A model generated the notes under the pieces. The model saw only the letters and a program-made list of their open reading frames with translations, was not told the origin of the DNA and made no database searches. A stretch of DNA of 64,000 nucleotides from Chitinophaga arvensicola (lineage in GTDB: Bacteria > Bacteroidota > Bacteroidia > Chitinophagales > Chitinophagaceae). A program made the position numbers and the translations under genes. Numbering within the stretch: position 1 is the first letter of the stretch; each line of letters opens with the position of its first letter. Below are positions 16,159-23,668 of the stretch, piece after piece. The DNA lies in the NCBI RefSeq assembly GCF_900110835.1, contig NZ_FOJG01000002.1, positions 3,550,698-3,614,697 of the forward strand, in the 5' to 3' direction.

Positions 16159-16293
16159 TTTAGCTATTCGAAAGTGATCCCGGCTGGCAGGCCTGCTGCT
16201 ATACTATCCTCCCTCTGCCCGGTCCGCCATCCGTAATCGCTTTTGCATTTCCAGCCCGTTCCGTCCTGTGTTTATCCATAAACCATTGCCAGT

Positions 16294-17502
16294 ATGATAA
16301 CATTACAACAGCGTACCATAGCGCATTTCGACCTGGACTGCTTTTTTGTATCAGTGGAATGCCAGCGGGACAACCGCCTCAGCGGCAAACCGCTGCTAGT
16401 AGGCGGCAGCAGCGACCGTGCTGTAGTAGCCGCCTGCAGCTACGAAGCCCGGCGCTATGGTATTCATTCTGCCATGCCGATGAAAACAGCCCTGCGCCTT
16501 TGTCCGCATGCCATTGTCCGCAGTGGTGATATGGAACTATACAGCGCCAAATCCAGGGAAATTACGGAGATGATCGCCGGCAAAGCACCACTCTATGAAA
16601 AATCATCTATCGATGAATTTTACCTGGACCTTTCGGGCATGGACAAATTTTTTGGCTCACTCAAATGGACCACAGCACTAAGGAAATCCATTATCAGGGA
16701 ATCAGGGCTGCCCATTTCATTCGGGCTTGCGTCTAACAAACTAATTTCCAAAGTAGCGACCGATGAGGCAAAACCCAACGGTCAGCTGGAAATCCTGTTT
16801 GGAGAAGAAAAAACATTCCTGGCACCGCTGGCGGTAGAAAAGATTCCGATGGTAGGCCGTGAAACCGGCGCGCAGCTGAGGCGCCGGGGCGTAGAAACCG
16901 TGAAAACACTCAGTGAGGTACCCATCTCCCTGCTGGAAGCATGGATGGGAAAAAACGGGATAGCCCTCTGGAGAAAAGCCAATGGAATCGATGAATCGCC
17001 GGTAGTGCCTTTTTATGAACAGAAATCCATTTCCACGGAAAGCACCTTCCCCGCAGATACGATCGACATGCAATTCCTGCATGCAGAACTGGTGCGCATG
17101 ACGGAAAAAATCGCTTTTGAACTGCGGCAACAAAATAAACTCACGGGCTGTATCACCCTGAAACTACGGTATTCCGATTTTGAAACCGTTACCAAACAAA
17201 TGTCTATCCCCTACTCCTGCTCCGATCATATACTGCTTGAAAAAGTAAAGGAACTTTTCAAAAAACTATACGACCGGCGCCTGCTGGTACGCCTCATAGG
17301 CGTACGTTTCAGTCATCTCGTACAGGGAAACTACCAGATCAGTTTATTCGATGACAAACAGGAAATGATTGCACTCTATCAGGCGATCGATCAGATTAAA
17401 AACCGCTTTGGATGGGAATATCTCATGAAAGGGACCAACGTGATCCCACCTGGTAAAAAAGATACAGTCGTGAAAAAAGATATCCTTCCATATTTTAAAT
17501 AA
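16294..17502 (+). CDS. dinB: Y-family DNA polymerase IV, catalytically intact
   Basis: This translesion polymerase has 402 residues. Catalytic acids are present: Asp13/Asp15 in FDLDCFF and Asp107-Glu108 in SSIDEFYLD. The thumb has HhH-like KIPMVGRETGAQLRRRGV (183-200). The little-finger domain runs about 245-345. The clamp-binding motif QISLF is at 348-352. ImuB proteins lose the catalytic acids; this one keeps them, so it is an active DinB. It is followed by the DnaE2-type gene 62 bases on, so the pair likely forms one transcript. Tandem palindromes upstream suggest control by the LexA-like repressor. Confidence 0.95.
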   Translation: MITLQQRTIAHFDLDCFFVSVECQRDNRLSGKPLLVGGSSDRAVVAACSYEARRYGIHSAMPMKTALRLCPHAIVRSGDMELYSAKSREITEMIAGKAPLYEKSSIDEFYLDLSGMDKFFGSLKWTTALRKSIIRESGLPISFGLASNKLISKVATDEAKPNGQLEILFGEEKTFLAPLAVEKIPMVGRETGAQLRRRGVETVKTLSEVPISLLEAWMGKNGIALWRKANGIDESPVVPFYEQKSISTESTFPADTIDMQFLHAELVRMTEKIAFELRQQNKLTGCITLKLRYSDFETVTKQMSIPYSCSDHILLEKVKELFKKLYDRRLLVRLIGVRFSHLVQGNYQISLFDDKQEMIALYQAIDQIKNRFGWEYLMKGTNVIPPGKKDTVVKKDILPYFK

Positions 17503-17564
17503 CCGGCAGACCGAAGGCTGACGCTTCCATCAAACGCCTTTGTTCTTCAACATAACCCACATTC

Positions 17565-20516
17565 ATGTTTCTCAACTGCAAAACATTTTTCAGTCTCCGG
17601 TATGGCACCATGCACGCAGAAATGCTGGTGAACAAAGCACATGAACTGGGCATTGGCTCCCTTGCTCTCACCAATATCAACATGACTTCCGATGCATGGG
17701 AATTTGTACAACGCTGCCGCCAGCTCGATATGAAACCGATACTTGGCCTGGAATGCAGGAATAACAATGATTTCAAATATCTTCTGCTGGCCAGGAACCA
17801 GGAAGGCTGGCACCAGATCAACATTTTTTTGTCGGCACACCTGCAGCAGGAAATACCTTTCCCTGATACTCCGCCGACACTTCCACACACTTATGTGATT
17901 TATGAACTGGGCAATCGCCCGCCTGAAACATTGGCTGCTCATGAACTGATAGGTATTAAACCCTGGCAACGCAACAAATTATTCAGAACAGATACGTTCG
18001 CACTGAAAGATAAACTGGTGATCATGCAACCCGTGACTTTCCAGGATGAACCACATTACGAATTACACCGGTTGCTGAGAGCCATTGATCAGAATATTCT
18101 TATTACCCAACTGGAACCTTTCATGACAGGGCATCCACAGGAACAGTTCCGGTCGCCCGCCTCGCTGGTGGAACATTTCGCAGACTACCCGCAGATCGTA
18201 CAGCGCACAGTAGAGATCATGGAAGACTGTCATATCACAACGCCCCTGCATCAACAGCTCACCCGGAATAAAAAATGCTTCCTGGGCAGCGTGGAAGAAG
18301 ACCGCGCCAAACTGCGGGAACTGGCCCTCGAAGGTATGTGTTACCGCTATGGGAATGACCACGCAGAAGCGTTGCAACGTATTGAGAAAGAACTGGCCAT
18401 TGTAGCGCAGCTGAATTTCGAAGCCTACTTTCTCATCACCTGGGATATTATCCACTACGCACAGGAACGCGGATTTTTCTATGTGGGCCGGGGAAGCGGC
18501 GCCAATTCCATCATTGCCTACTGTATAAAAATAACGGATGTAGATCCTATTGAACTGGATCTCTATTTTGAAAGATTTCTCAATCCCCTCCGCAGCTCTC
18601 CGCCGGATTTCGATATCGATTTTTCCTGGCGCGACCGCGACCAGATTATCCAATATGTGTTTGATAAATACGGCGCACAACATACCGCACTGCTAGGTAC
18701 TGTCACCACTTTTCAAACCAACGCAGTGATCCGGGAGCTTGGAAAAGTATACGGCCTACCCAAAAAAGAAATTGATAAAATACTGGAAAACGGTTTTCAG
18801 GTGAACCTGGAGTCGGATTCCATTCATCAGAAAATCGCTTATTTCAGTGAGATGATGGATACAGAAAAAGCGTTTCCCAACCATCTCAGCATTCACGCCG
18901 GCGGGATCCTGATCAGTGAAGAGCCTATTCATCAGTATTGCACCACGTATTTGCCGCCTAAAGGATTTATCACGGCTCAACTGGATATGTGGCAGGCAGA
19001 AAGACTAGGCCTGCACAAGTTTGATATCCTGAGCCAGCGGGGGCTCGGACATATCCGCGATGCCATCGATATCATCAGGGAAAACCGGCAGACCCACATC
19101 GATATCCATAATGTGAAAGCATTCCAGGTGGATCCCCAGGTGAGAAAAAATCTGGCTGGTGTGAACACCATCGGCTGTTTTTATATTGAATCCCCTGCGA
19201 TGCGGCAGCTACTGCTAAAGCTGGGCTGCGACGATTACCTCACCCTGGTGGCGGCCAGCTCTATTATCCGGCCTGGTGTGGCGCAATCCGGCATGATGAA
19301 ACAATATATACACCGCTTCCGGAATCCGGAGCAAGTCACTTATCTGCATCCTGTTATTGAAGAACTGCTGAAAGAAACTTTCGGCATCATGGTATACCAG
19401 GAAGATGTGATCAAGGTAGCGCATAAATTCGCGGATATGGAACTGGCAGATGCTGACAGTCTGCGTCGGGCGATGTCAGGAAAATACCGTGGCTCAAATG
19501 ATTTCACCCGGATACAGGAGCGATTTTTCAGTAATTGTACGCGGCTGGGAAGACCGCCGGAAGTAGCCGCAGAAGTTTGGCGGCAAATCGCCAGTTTTGC
19601 CAACTTTTCCTTTTCCAAAGCCCATTCCGCCAGCTTCGCGGTGGAAAGTTACCAGAGCCTTTATCTGAAAACGTATTTTCCGGCTGAATTTATGGTAGCG
19701 GTGATCAACAACTTTGGCGGCTTCTATAACCGGGAGCTATATTTCCGCGAGTTGGTGAAAACGGGCGTCACACTGCATCCTCCCTGTATCAATAACAGTG
19801 ATTACGCCACCAATATCCGGGGAAACGAAGTATATGTAGGTCTTATTCATGTGGAAGGACTGGAACAAGGGCTGGCAGAAAGAATATTACAGGATAGAAA
19901 AAAGAATGGCCCGTTTTTACACCTGGAAGATTTTACTAACCGCATCTCTCCCGGGCAGGAACAACTGGAAATTCTGATCCGTATCGGATGCTTCAAATTT
20001 ACCGGTTACAAGAAAAAAGAATTGTTGTGGAAAAGCAGTCTGCTGGTGAGTAATAAGACGCCTGGTCCACACCATGCTCTTTTTGAACCCACTACTGTTA
20101 ACTGTGAATTACCCCAACTCGCCTATCATGCACATGAAGATGCATTTGACGAAATAGACCTGCTGGGGTTCCCGCTGCAATCACCTTTTACAGTATTGCA
20201 ACACGATCAAAGTGCGTATATGCCTGTCCGGGAGTTCAGAAAATACCTGGGGCAATCCGTTACTACCCTGGGCTACCTCGTTACCACCAAAAATTTACGC
20301 AGTAACAAAGGAGAGCCTATGTGTTTTGGTACTTTCCTCGACCGGGAAGGTGCTTTTATGGACACGATTCATTTCCCGGACAGTTTGCGCCAATATCCAT
20401 TTCAGAAAGGTGGCTTTTATGTGCTGCAAGGCCGTGTGGCGGAGGAATACGGCGTAGTACAACTGGAAATCAACCAGATGCGGAAGATTGGTTATTTTGA
20501 AGATAAAAAGCCATAA
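17565..20516 (+). CDS. dnaE2: DnaE2/ImuC-type error-prone DNA polymerase III alpha
   Basis: This 983-residue C-family polymerase is shorter than replicative DnaE (about 1150). The N-terminal PHP domain has lost its metal ligands: where replicative DnaE has an HxHS-type start, this reads FLNCKTFFSLRYGTMH. The palm is intact, with VGRGSGANS (307-315) and the catalytic PDFDIDF (347-353). HhH and OB-fold regions follow (about 770-983). DnaE2 proteins act with Y-family factors in damage-induced mutagenesis. Here the partner is an active DinB; no imuA/recA-like gene is adjacent. Confidence 0.93.
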   Translation: MFLNCKTFFSLRYGTMHAEMLVNKAHELGIGSLALTNINMTSDAWEFVQRCRQLDMKPILGLECRNNNDFKYLLLARNQEGWHQINIFLSAHLQQEIPFPDTPPTLPHTYVIYELGNRPPETLAAHELIGIKPWQRNKLFRTDTFALKDKLVIMQPVTFQDEPHYELHRLLRAIDQNILITQLEPFMTGHPQEQFRSPASLVEHFADYPQIVQRTVEIMEDCHITTPLHQQLTRNKKCFLGSVEEDRAKLRELALEGMCYRYGNDHAEALQRIEKELAIVAQLNFEAYFLITWDIIHYAQERGFFYVGRGSGANSIIAYCIKITDVDPIELDLYFERFLNPLRSSPPDFDIDFSWRDRDQIIQYVFDKYGAQHTALLGTVTTFQTNAVIRELGKVYGLPKKEIDKILENGFQVNLESDSIHQKIAYFSEMMDTEKAFPNHLSIHAGGILISEEPIHQYCTTYLPPKGFITAQLDMWQAERLGLHKFDILSQRGLGHIRDAIDIIRENRQTHIDIHNVKAFQVDPQVRKNLAGVNTIGCFYIESPAMRQLLLKLGCDDYLTLVAASSIIRPGVAQSGMMKQYIHRFRNPEQVTYLHPVIEELLKETFGIMVYQEDVIKVAHKFADMELADADSLRRAMSGKYRGSNDFTRIQERFFSNCTRLGRPPEVAAEVWRQIASFANFSFSKAHSASFAVESYQSLYLKTYFPAEFMVAVINNFGGFYNRELYFRELVKTGVTLHPPCINNSDYATNIRGNEVYVGLIHVEGLEQGLAERILQDRKKNGPFLHLEDFTNRISPGQEQLEILIRIGCFKFTGYKKKELLWKSSLLVSNKTPGPHHALFEPTTVNCELPQLAYHAHEDAFDEIDLLGFPLQSPFTVLQHDQSAYMPVREFRKYLGQSVTTLGYLVTTKNLRSNKGEPMCFGTFLDREGAFMDTIHFPDSLRQYPFQKGGFYVLQGRVAEEYGVVQLEINQMRKIGYFEDKKP

Positions 20517-20531
20517 TCCGACAAATTGTTG

Positions 20532-20539
20532 TATTTTTG
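20532..20539 (+). promoter_or_regulatory. -7 element and flanking repeat before the Xre antitoxin
   Basis: TATTTTTG matches TAnnTTTG, 17 bases before the antitoxin ATG. It is flanked by CCGACA (20518-20523) and TGTCGG (20547-20552), an inverted repeat that could bind the antitoxin for autoregulation. No TTTG is at the usual upstream distance. Confidence 0.45.
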
Positions 20540-20556
20540 TGACAAATGTCGGGTAT

Positions 20557-21015
20557 ATGAAACACATAAAAGGATACCGCGTGCAGGAAAATGCATTACT
20601 GATAGTGGAACAACCAGGAGCTGGTGCGGCGTACATCGCCGGTAGTGGCTACTTTGATTTTATACAGCTTTCCCGTAGCGGAATTATAAAAAGAGCGCTG
20701 TTGAATCTGAGCAGACAGCTGTCCTTTTCTTTAACAGAACTGGCGCAGGTGGTCCATGTTTCAGAGAGAACACTGCAACGCTATGCCGACGATGCCAAAT
20801 TATCTGCCGACACGTCTGAACGTGCCATTTTGCTTTCCCAGCTTTACCAACGCGGTACCGAAGTATTCGGTCAGTTGGAAAACTTCAAGGAATGGATGAG
20901 AACTCCGTTACCTGCCTTTAACTATCAAACCCCTATTTCGCTTTTAGATACTACGTTTGGATTTCAGCTGATCCAGGATGAGCTGGGGCGCATTGAACAT
21001 GGCATCTTTGCATAA
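20557..21015 (+). CDS. Xre/MbcA/ParS-type antitoxin of a RES system
   Basis: This 152-residue protein starts MKHIKGYRVQEN at 20557; a frame opening 23 codons earlier overlaps dnaE2 and the promoter and is rejected. It has an HTH (about 60-95, FSLTELAQVVHVSERTLQRY) and the C-terminal DUF2384 toxin-binding part (SLLDTTFGFQLIQDELGRIEHG). Proteins of this family neutralise RES toxins and repress their operon. It starts 40 bases after dnaE2 and is followed by the toxin after 17 bases. Confidence 0.92.
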   Translation: MKHIKGYRVQENALLIVEQPGAGAAYIAGSGYFDFIQLSRSGIIKRALLNLSRQLSFSLTELAQVVHVSERTLQRYADDAKLSADTSERAILLSQLYQRGTEVFGQLENFKEWMRTPLPAFNYQTPISLLDTTFGFQLIQDELGRIEHGIFA

Positions 21016-21032
21016 TCTACGAAAACATCAAC

Positions 21033-21491
21033 ATGGAAGTATACAGGATCAGTAAGTGCGCTTACATCAATGATCTGAGTGGAACAGGTGCGCGGCTATA
21101 TGGCGGTCGCTGGAACAATCCCGGCCATTCCATTGTGTACACCGCCGGCAGCAGGGCTTTAGCTGCGCTGGAGGTGCTGGTGCATATTCCCTTAAAAAAT
21201 ATTGTGCAGGATTTCTGTATTGCCACCATCCATATTCCGGAGAATATTGCGATCAAGGTACTGACCAAACACGATTTACCCAATGGCTGGCAATCGCTTG
21301 CTACCACACCTGAATTCCAATGTATCGGGGATGAATGGGTGGATACGGCGAAGTATGCCGTGCTGAGAATACCTTCTGTTATTATTGCAGACGAATATAA
21401 TTACCTGATCAACCCGCTGCATCCGGATGCAGCCACTATCACCATTACAGACACCCAACCTTTTGTATTTGACCAGCGACTGAAAAAATAA
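21033..21491 (+). CDS. RES-domain toxin (NAD-degrading type)
   Basis: The 152-residue product has the RES domain hallmarks: Arg26 in GGRWN, Tyr and Ser in YTAGS (36-40), and Glu47 in LAALEVLVHI. Characterised RES toxins deplete cellular NAD and are related to ADP-ribosyltransferases. It is paired with the Xre antitoxin upstream. All key residues seem intact, so it is probably functional. The adjacent mutasome genes on the same strand invite the question of damage-linked expression. Confidence 0.92.
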   Translation: MEVYRISKCAYINDLSGTGARLYGGRWNNPGHSIVYTAGSRALAALEVLVHIPLKNIVQDFCIATIHIPENIAIKVLTKHDLPNGWQSLATTPEFQCIGDEWVDTAKYAVLRIPSVIIADEYNYLINPLHPDAATITITDTQPFVFDQRLKK

Positions 21492-21572
21492 TAACTACCT
21501 GGCTTTAAAACGTTTTTCCGACTGCAGCGGAATGACGTCCAACAGAGATAATAGAATAATTTCTATGCAGTG

Positions 21573-22172
21573 TTACTTATACCGCGATAGCAACAACAGA
21601 AACAAGGGCAGGGAAATCCCCATTTCCTTCTTTACAGCATCTCCCAGCAACTTCATGGATCTCACCATATGATTTTTCACGGCATTACGTGAAATCCCCA
21701 ATGCTGATGCTACCTCTTCGTAGGATTCCTTCCTTTCCCGGCAACGGTAAAAAATTTCGCGGGTACGTGCCGGCATGTCAGACAGGGCCTGTTGTAGGAA
21801 CCGGTCATACTCTTTGTCCTGGATATGTTCCTCCACAGGATTCCTGCTTTCGCGAAATCCTTCCAAAATTGCCATGGTAGCCGTTTCGTTGCGAAAGGCC
21901 TTTTTCAAAGTAGTCAGCGTATGATTACGCGCCATAATAAAAAGGTAGGCACGGAAGCTATCCACAGCGGCAAAGCGGGTCCGCTGCTCCCATACTTTCA
22001 GGAATATTTCCTGCACCAGGTCTTCTGCCAGTGGTGGCAAGCTGGTAAACGTCAGCATGAAACGGTATAATTCCGGCTGATACAGCACGTATAAGGCGGC
22101 AAATGCATCTTCATTGCCGGCGGCCAGCTGCTGCGCGTATGCCTGTTCTTCTGTAAGTGGAATGTTGTTCAC
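21573..22172 (-). CDS. ECF RNA polymerase sigma factor
   Basis: This is a sigma-70-like factor with region 2 (YRFMLTFTSLPPLAEDLVQEIFLKVW) and region 4 HTH (SYEEVASALGISRNAVKNHMVRSMK). I take the GTG at 22172 (VNNIPLTEEQ), giving 199 residues. An ATG at 22280 would add 36 residues with an unlikely hydrophobic stretch. The C-terminus ends in a short hydrophobic tail (LPLFLLLL), seen in other Bacteroidota ECF factors. It is divergent from fecR, an uncommon arrangement, and likely controls the SusC/D locus that follows. Confidence 0.9.
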   Translation of the reverse strand: MNNIPLTEEQAYAQQLAAGNEDAFAALYVLYQPELYRFMLTFTSLPPLAEDLVQEIFLKVWEQRTRFAAVDSFRAYLFIMARNHTLTTLKKAFRNETATMAILEGFRESRNPVEEHIQDKEYDRFLQQALSDMPARTREIFYRCRERKESYEEVASALGISRNAVKNHMVRSMKLLGDAVKKEMGISLPLFLLLLSRYK

Positions 22173-22379
22173 TGTGGCGACACGATGTGTCTCAAATATA
22201 GTATTAATTGCAGAATCCCTCTGCACCTGCAACAGTAAATAGAAAATAATTATGGCGTCCGGAGCCATACCAGCAGCCATTCCGACGCTCCCGATATTTT
22301 ATTTCAAAAAAAATTACACTTCCTGCTACCCTTCTTTTAAAAATGATAGTCTTTGTAAATGATAGAAAGGCGAATTGTC

Positions 22380-23495
22380 ATGAAGCATGAATACTACGAA
22401 AAGCTGGTCAGGGGCTACGTAAACAAAACCCTCACAGAAGACGAGCTATTGGTTTTTACCCGGTTAATGCAGGAGGGTGAACTGGATACCTACCTGGAGG
22501 CAGCCATGAATGAAGCTGCCGGGATCAACGGAGCGGAAATGCCGGAAGAGCAGCCATTACCCCGTCGCCGGCTACCATTATGGTGGGCCGCTGCTGCAGC
22601 CATTGCGGGTATGATTGCCCTGGTGTATTTTCTGCGACCGGTTGTATCAACCTCTCCCGGGATGGCCAATACACTTCCGCATGATCTGCCACCAGGCGGA
22701 CAGCAGGCGATACTTACGTTACAGGACAACAGCCAGGTGGTGTTACAACCCGGAAAGGCAGGCATTATCAGCAGGCAGGGACAAACCCTGGTGCTACAGC
22801 AGCAACCCGGGCAACTGCAATATCAAACCGATGGCGGCAAAGATACCAGCGTATGGAACACGCTCACTACTCCTCCGGGCGGACAATATCAACTGGTACT
22901 CTCAGATGGCACACAAGTGTGGTTAAACGCCGCTTCTTCCATTTCTTTCCCGGTGGCCTTTCCTCCGGGAAAAAGGGAAATCAGGATTACGGGAGAAGTA
23001 TACCTGGAAGTAACCACTGCCGGCACGAAAGCCACGCCATTCCTCGTTAAAACGCCGGGGCAGCAGGTAATTGTATTAGGCACGCATTTCAATATTAATA
23101 GCTACAGTAACGAACCATCTGAAAAAGTAACCTTACTGCAAGGAGCCGTACAGGTAACCAATCCAGGTACGCGGGTACCGATACAATTACGACCAGGCGA
23201 GCAGTCTGTCAGCAAACGGGGACAAGCCATCCGTGTGCAGGAAGTAGATACAGAAACTGTTATAGACTGGAAAGAAGGTTATTTCATCTTCAACGACGAA
23301 GACCTGGAAAGCATCATGCGTAAAGTAGCCAGATGGTACAATGTAAAAGTGGAATACCAATGCAATCCTGCCAATCTTTCTTTTGGTGGTATGGTTTCCA
23401 GGGGAAAAAATTTATCTGCCGTATTAAAAATTATGGAGTCTGCCGGCTCCGTTCATTTCAGGATCATCGACCAAAAAGTAATCGTTATGCCTTAG
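22380..23495 (+). CDS. FecR-family anti-sigma factor
   Basis: This 371-residue inner-membrane regulator starts MKHEYYEKLVRGYV. A cytoplasmic sigma-binding part is followed by a transmembrane helix (about 65-85, LWWAAAAAIAGMIALVYFL), the periplasmic FecR domain (about 160-260, TPPGGQYQLVLSDGTQVWLNA) and a C-terminal DUF4974 domain (about 295-371). In known systems the signalling (STN) domain of a TonB-dependent receptor contacts this protein and frees the sigma factor. The receptor encoded next has that STN domain. An earlier in-frame ATG at 22359 is possible. Confidence 0.93.
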   Translation: MKHEYYEKLVRGYVNKTLTEDELLVFTRLMQEGELDTYLEAAMNEAAGINGAEMPEEQPLPRRRLPLWWAAAAAIAGMIALVYFLRPVVSTSPGMANTLPHDLPPGGQQAILTLQDNSQVVLQPGKAGIISRQGQTLVLQQQPGQLQYQTDGGKDTSVWNTLTTPPGGQYQLVLSDGTQVWLNAASSISFPVAFPPGKREIRITGEVYLEVTTAGTKATPFLVKTPGQQVIVLGTHFNINSYSNEPSEKVTLLQGAVQVTNPGTRVPIQLRPGEQSVSKRGQAIRVQEVDTETVIDWKEGYFIFNDEDLESIMRKVARWYNVKVEYQCNPANLSFGGMVSRGKNLSAVLKIMESAGSVHFRIIDQKVIVMP

Positions 23496-23537
23496 TACAT
23501 TCAACCAACAATCGGGGTGAACAATGAGACAAAAATT

Positions 23538-23596
23538 CCAGGCAACCGGCGGGAACCGGCTACCTGGAAGGCTGCTGGCGGGAACCGGCAGCCAGG
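23538..23596 (+). repeat. Two consecutive hairpins with the same loop, susC leader
   Basis: The first hairpin pairs CCAGG (23538) with CCTGG (23563) outside CCGG/CCGG, loop CGGGAA. The second pairs GGCTGCTGG (23570-23578) with CCGGCAGCC (23585-23593), again with loop CGGGAA. The string GGCGGGAACCGGC is repeated. It lies between fecR and susC and may stop or delay transcription there. Confidence 0.5.
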
Positions 23597-23668
23597 TCCG
23601 GGTTTACCCATGAAGTAAAATTTCCGTATTCCACATCACCGGGTAATAAACCCAGACAAAACAAATTT

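Noticed and set aside
22173..22280. ATG start 36 codons upstream in the ECF sigma gene
   Set aside because: It would add a hydrophobic segment not found in ECF factors; GTG at 22172 fits better, though the choice is not certain.
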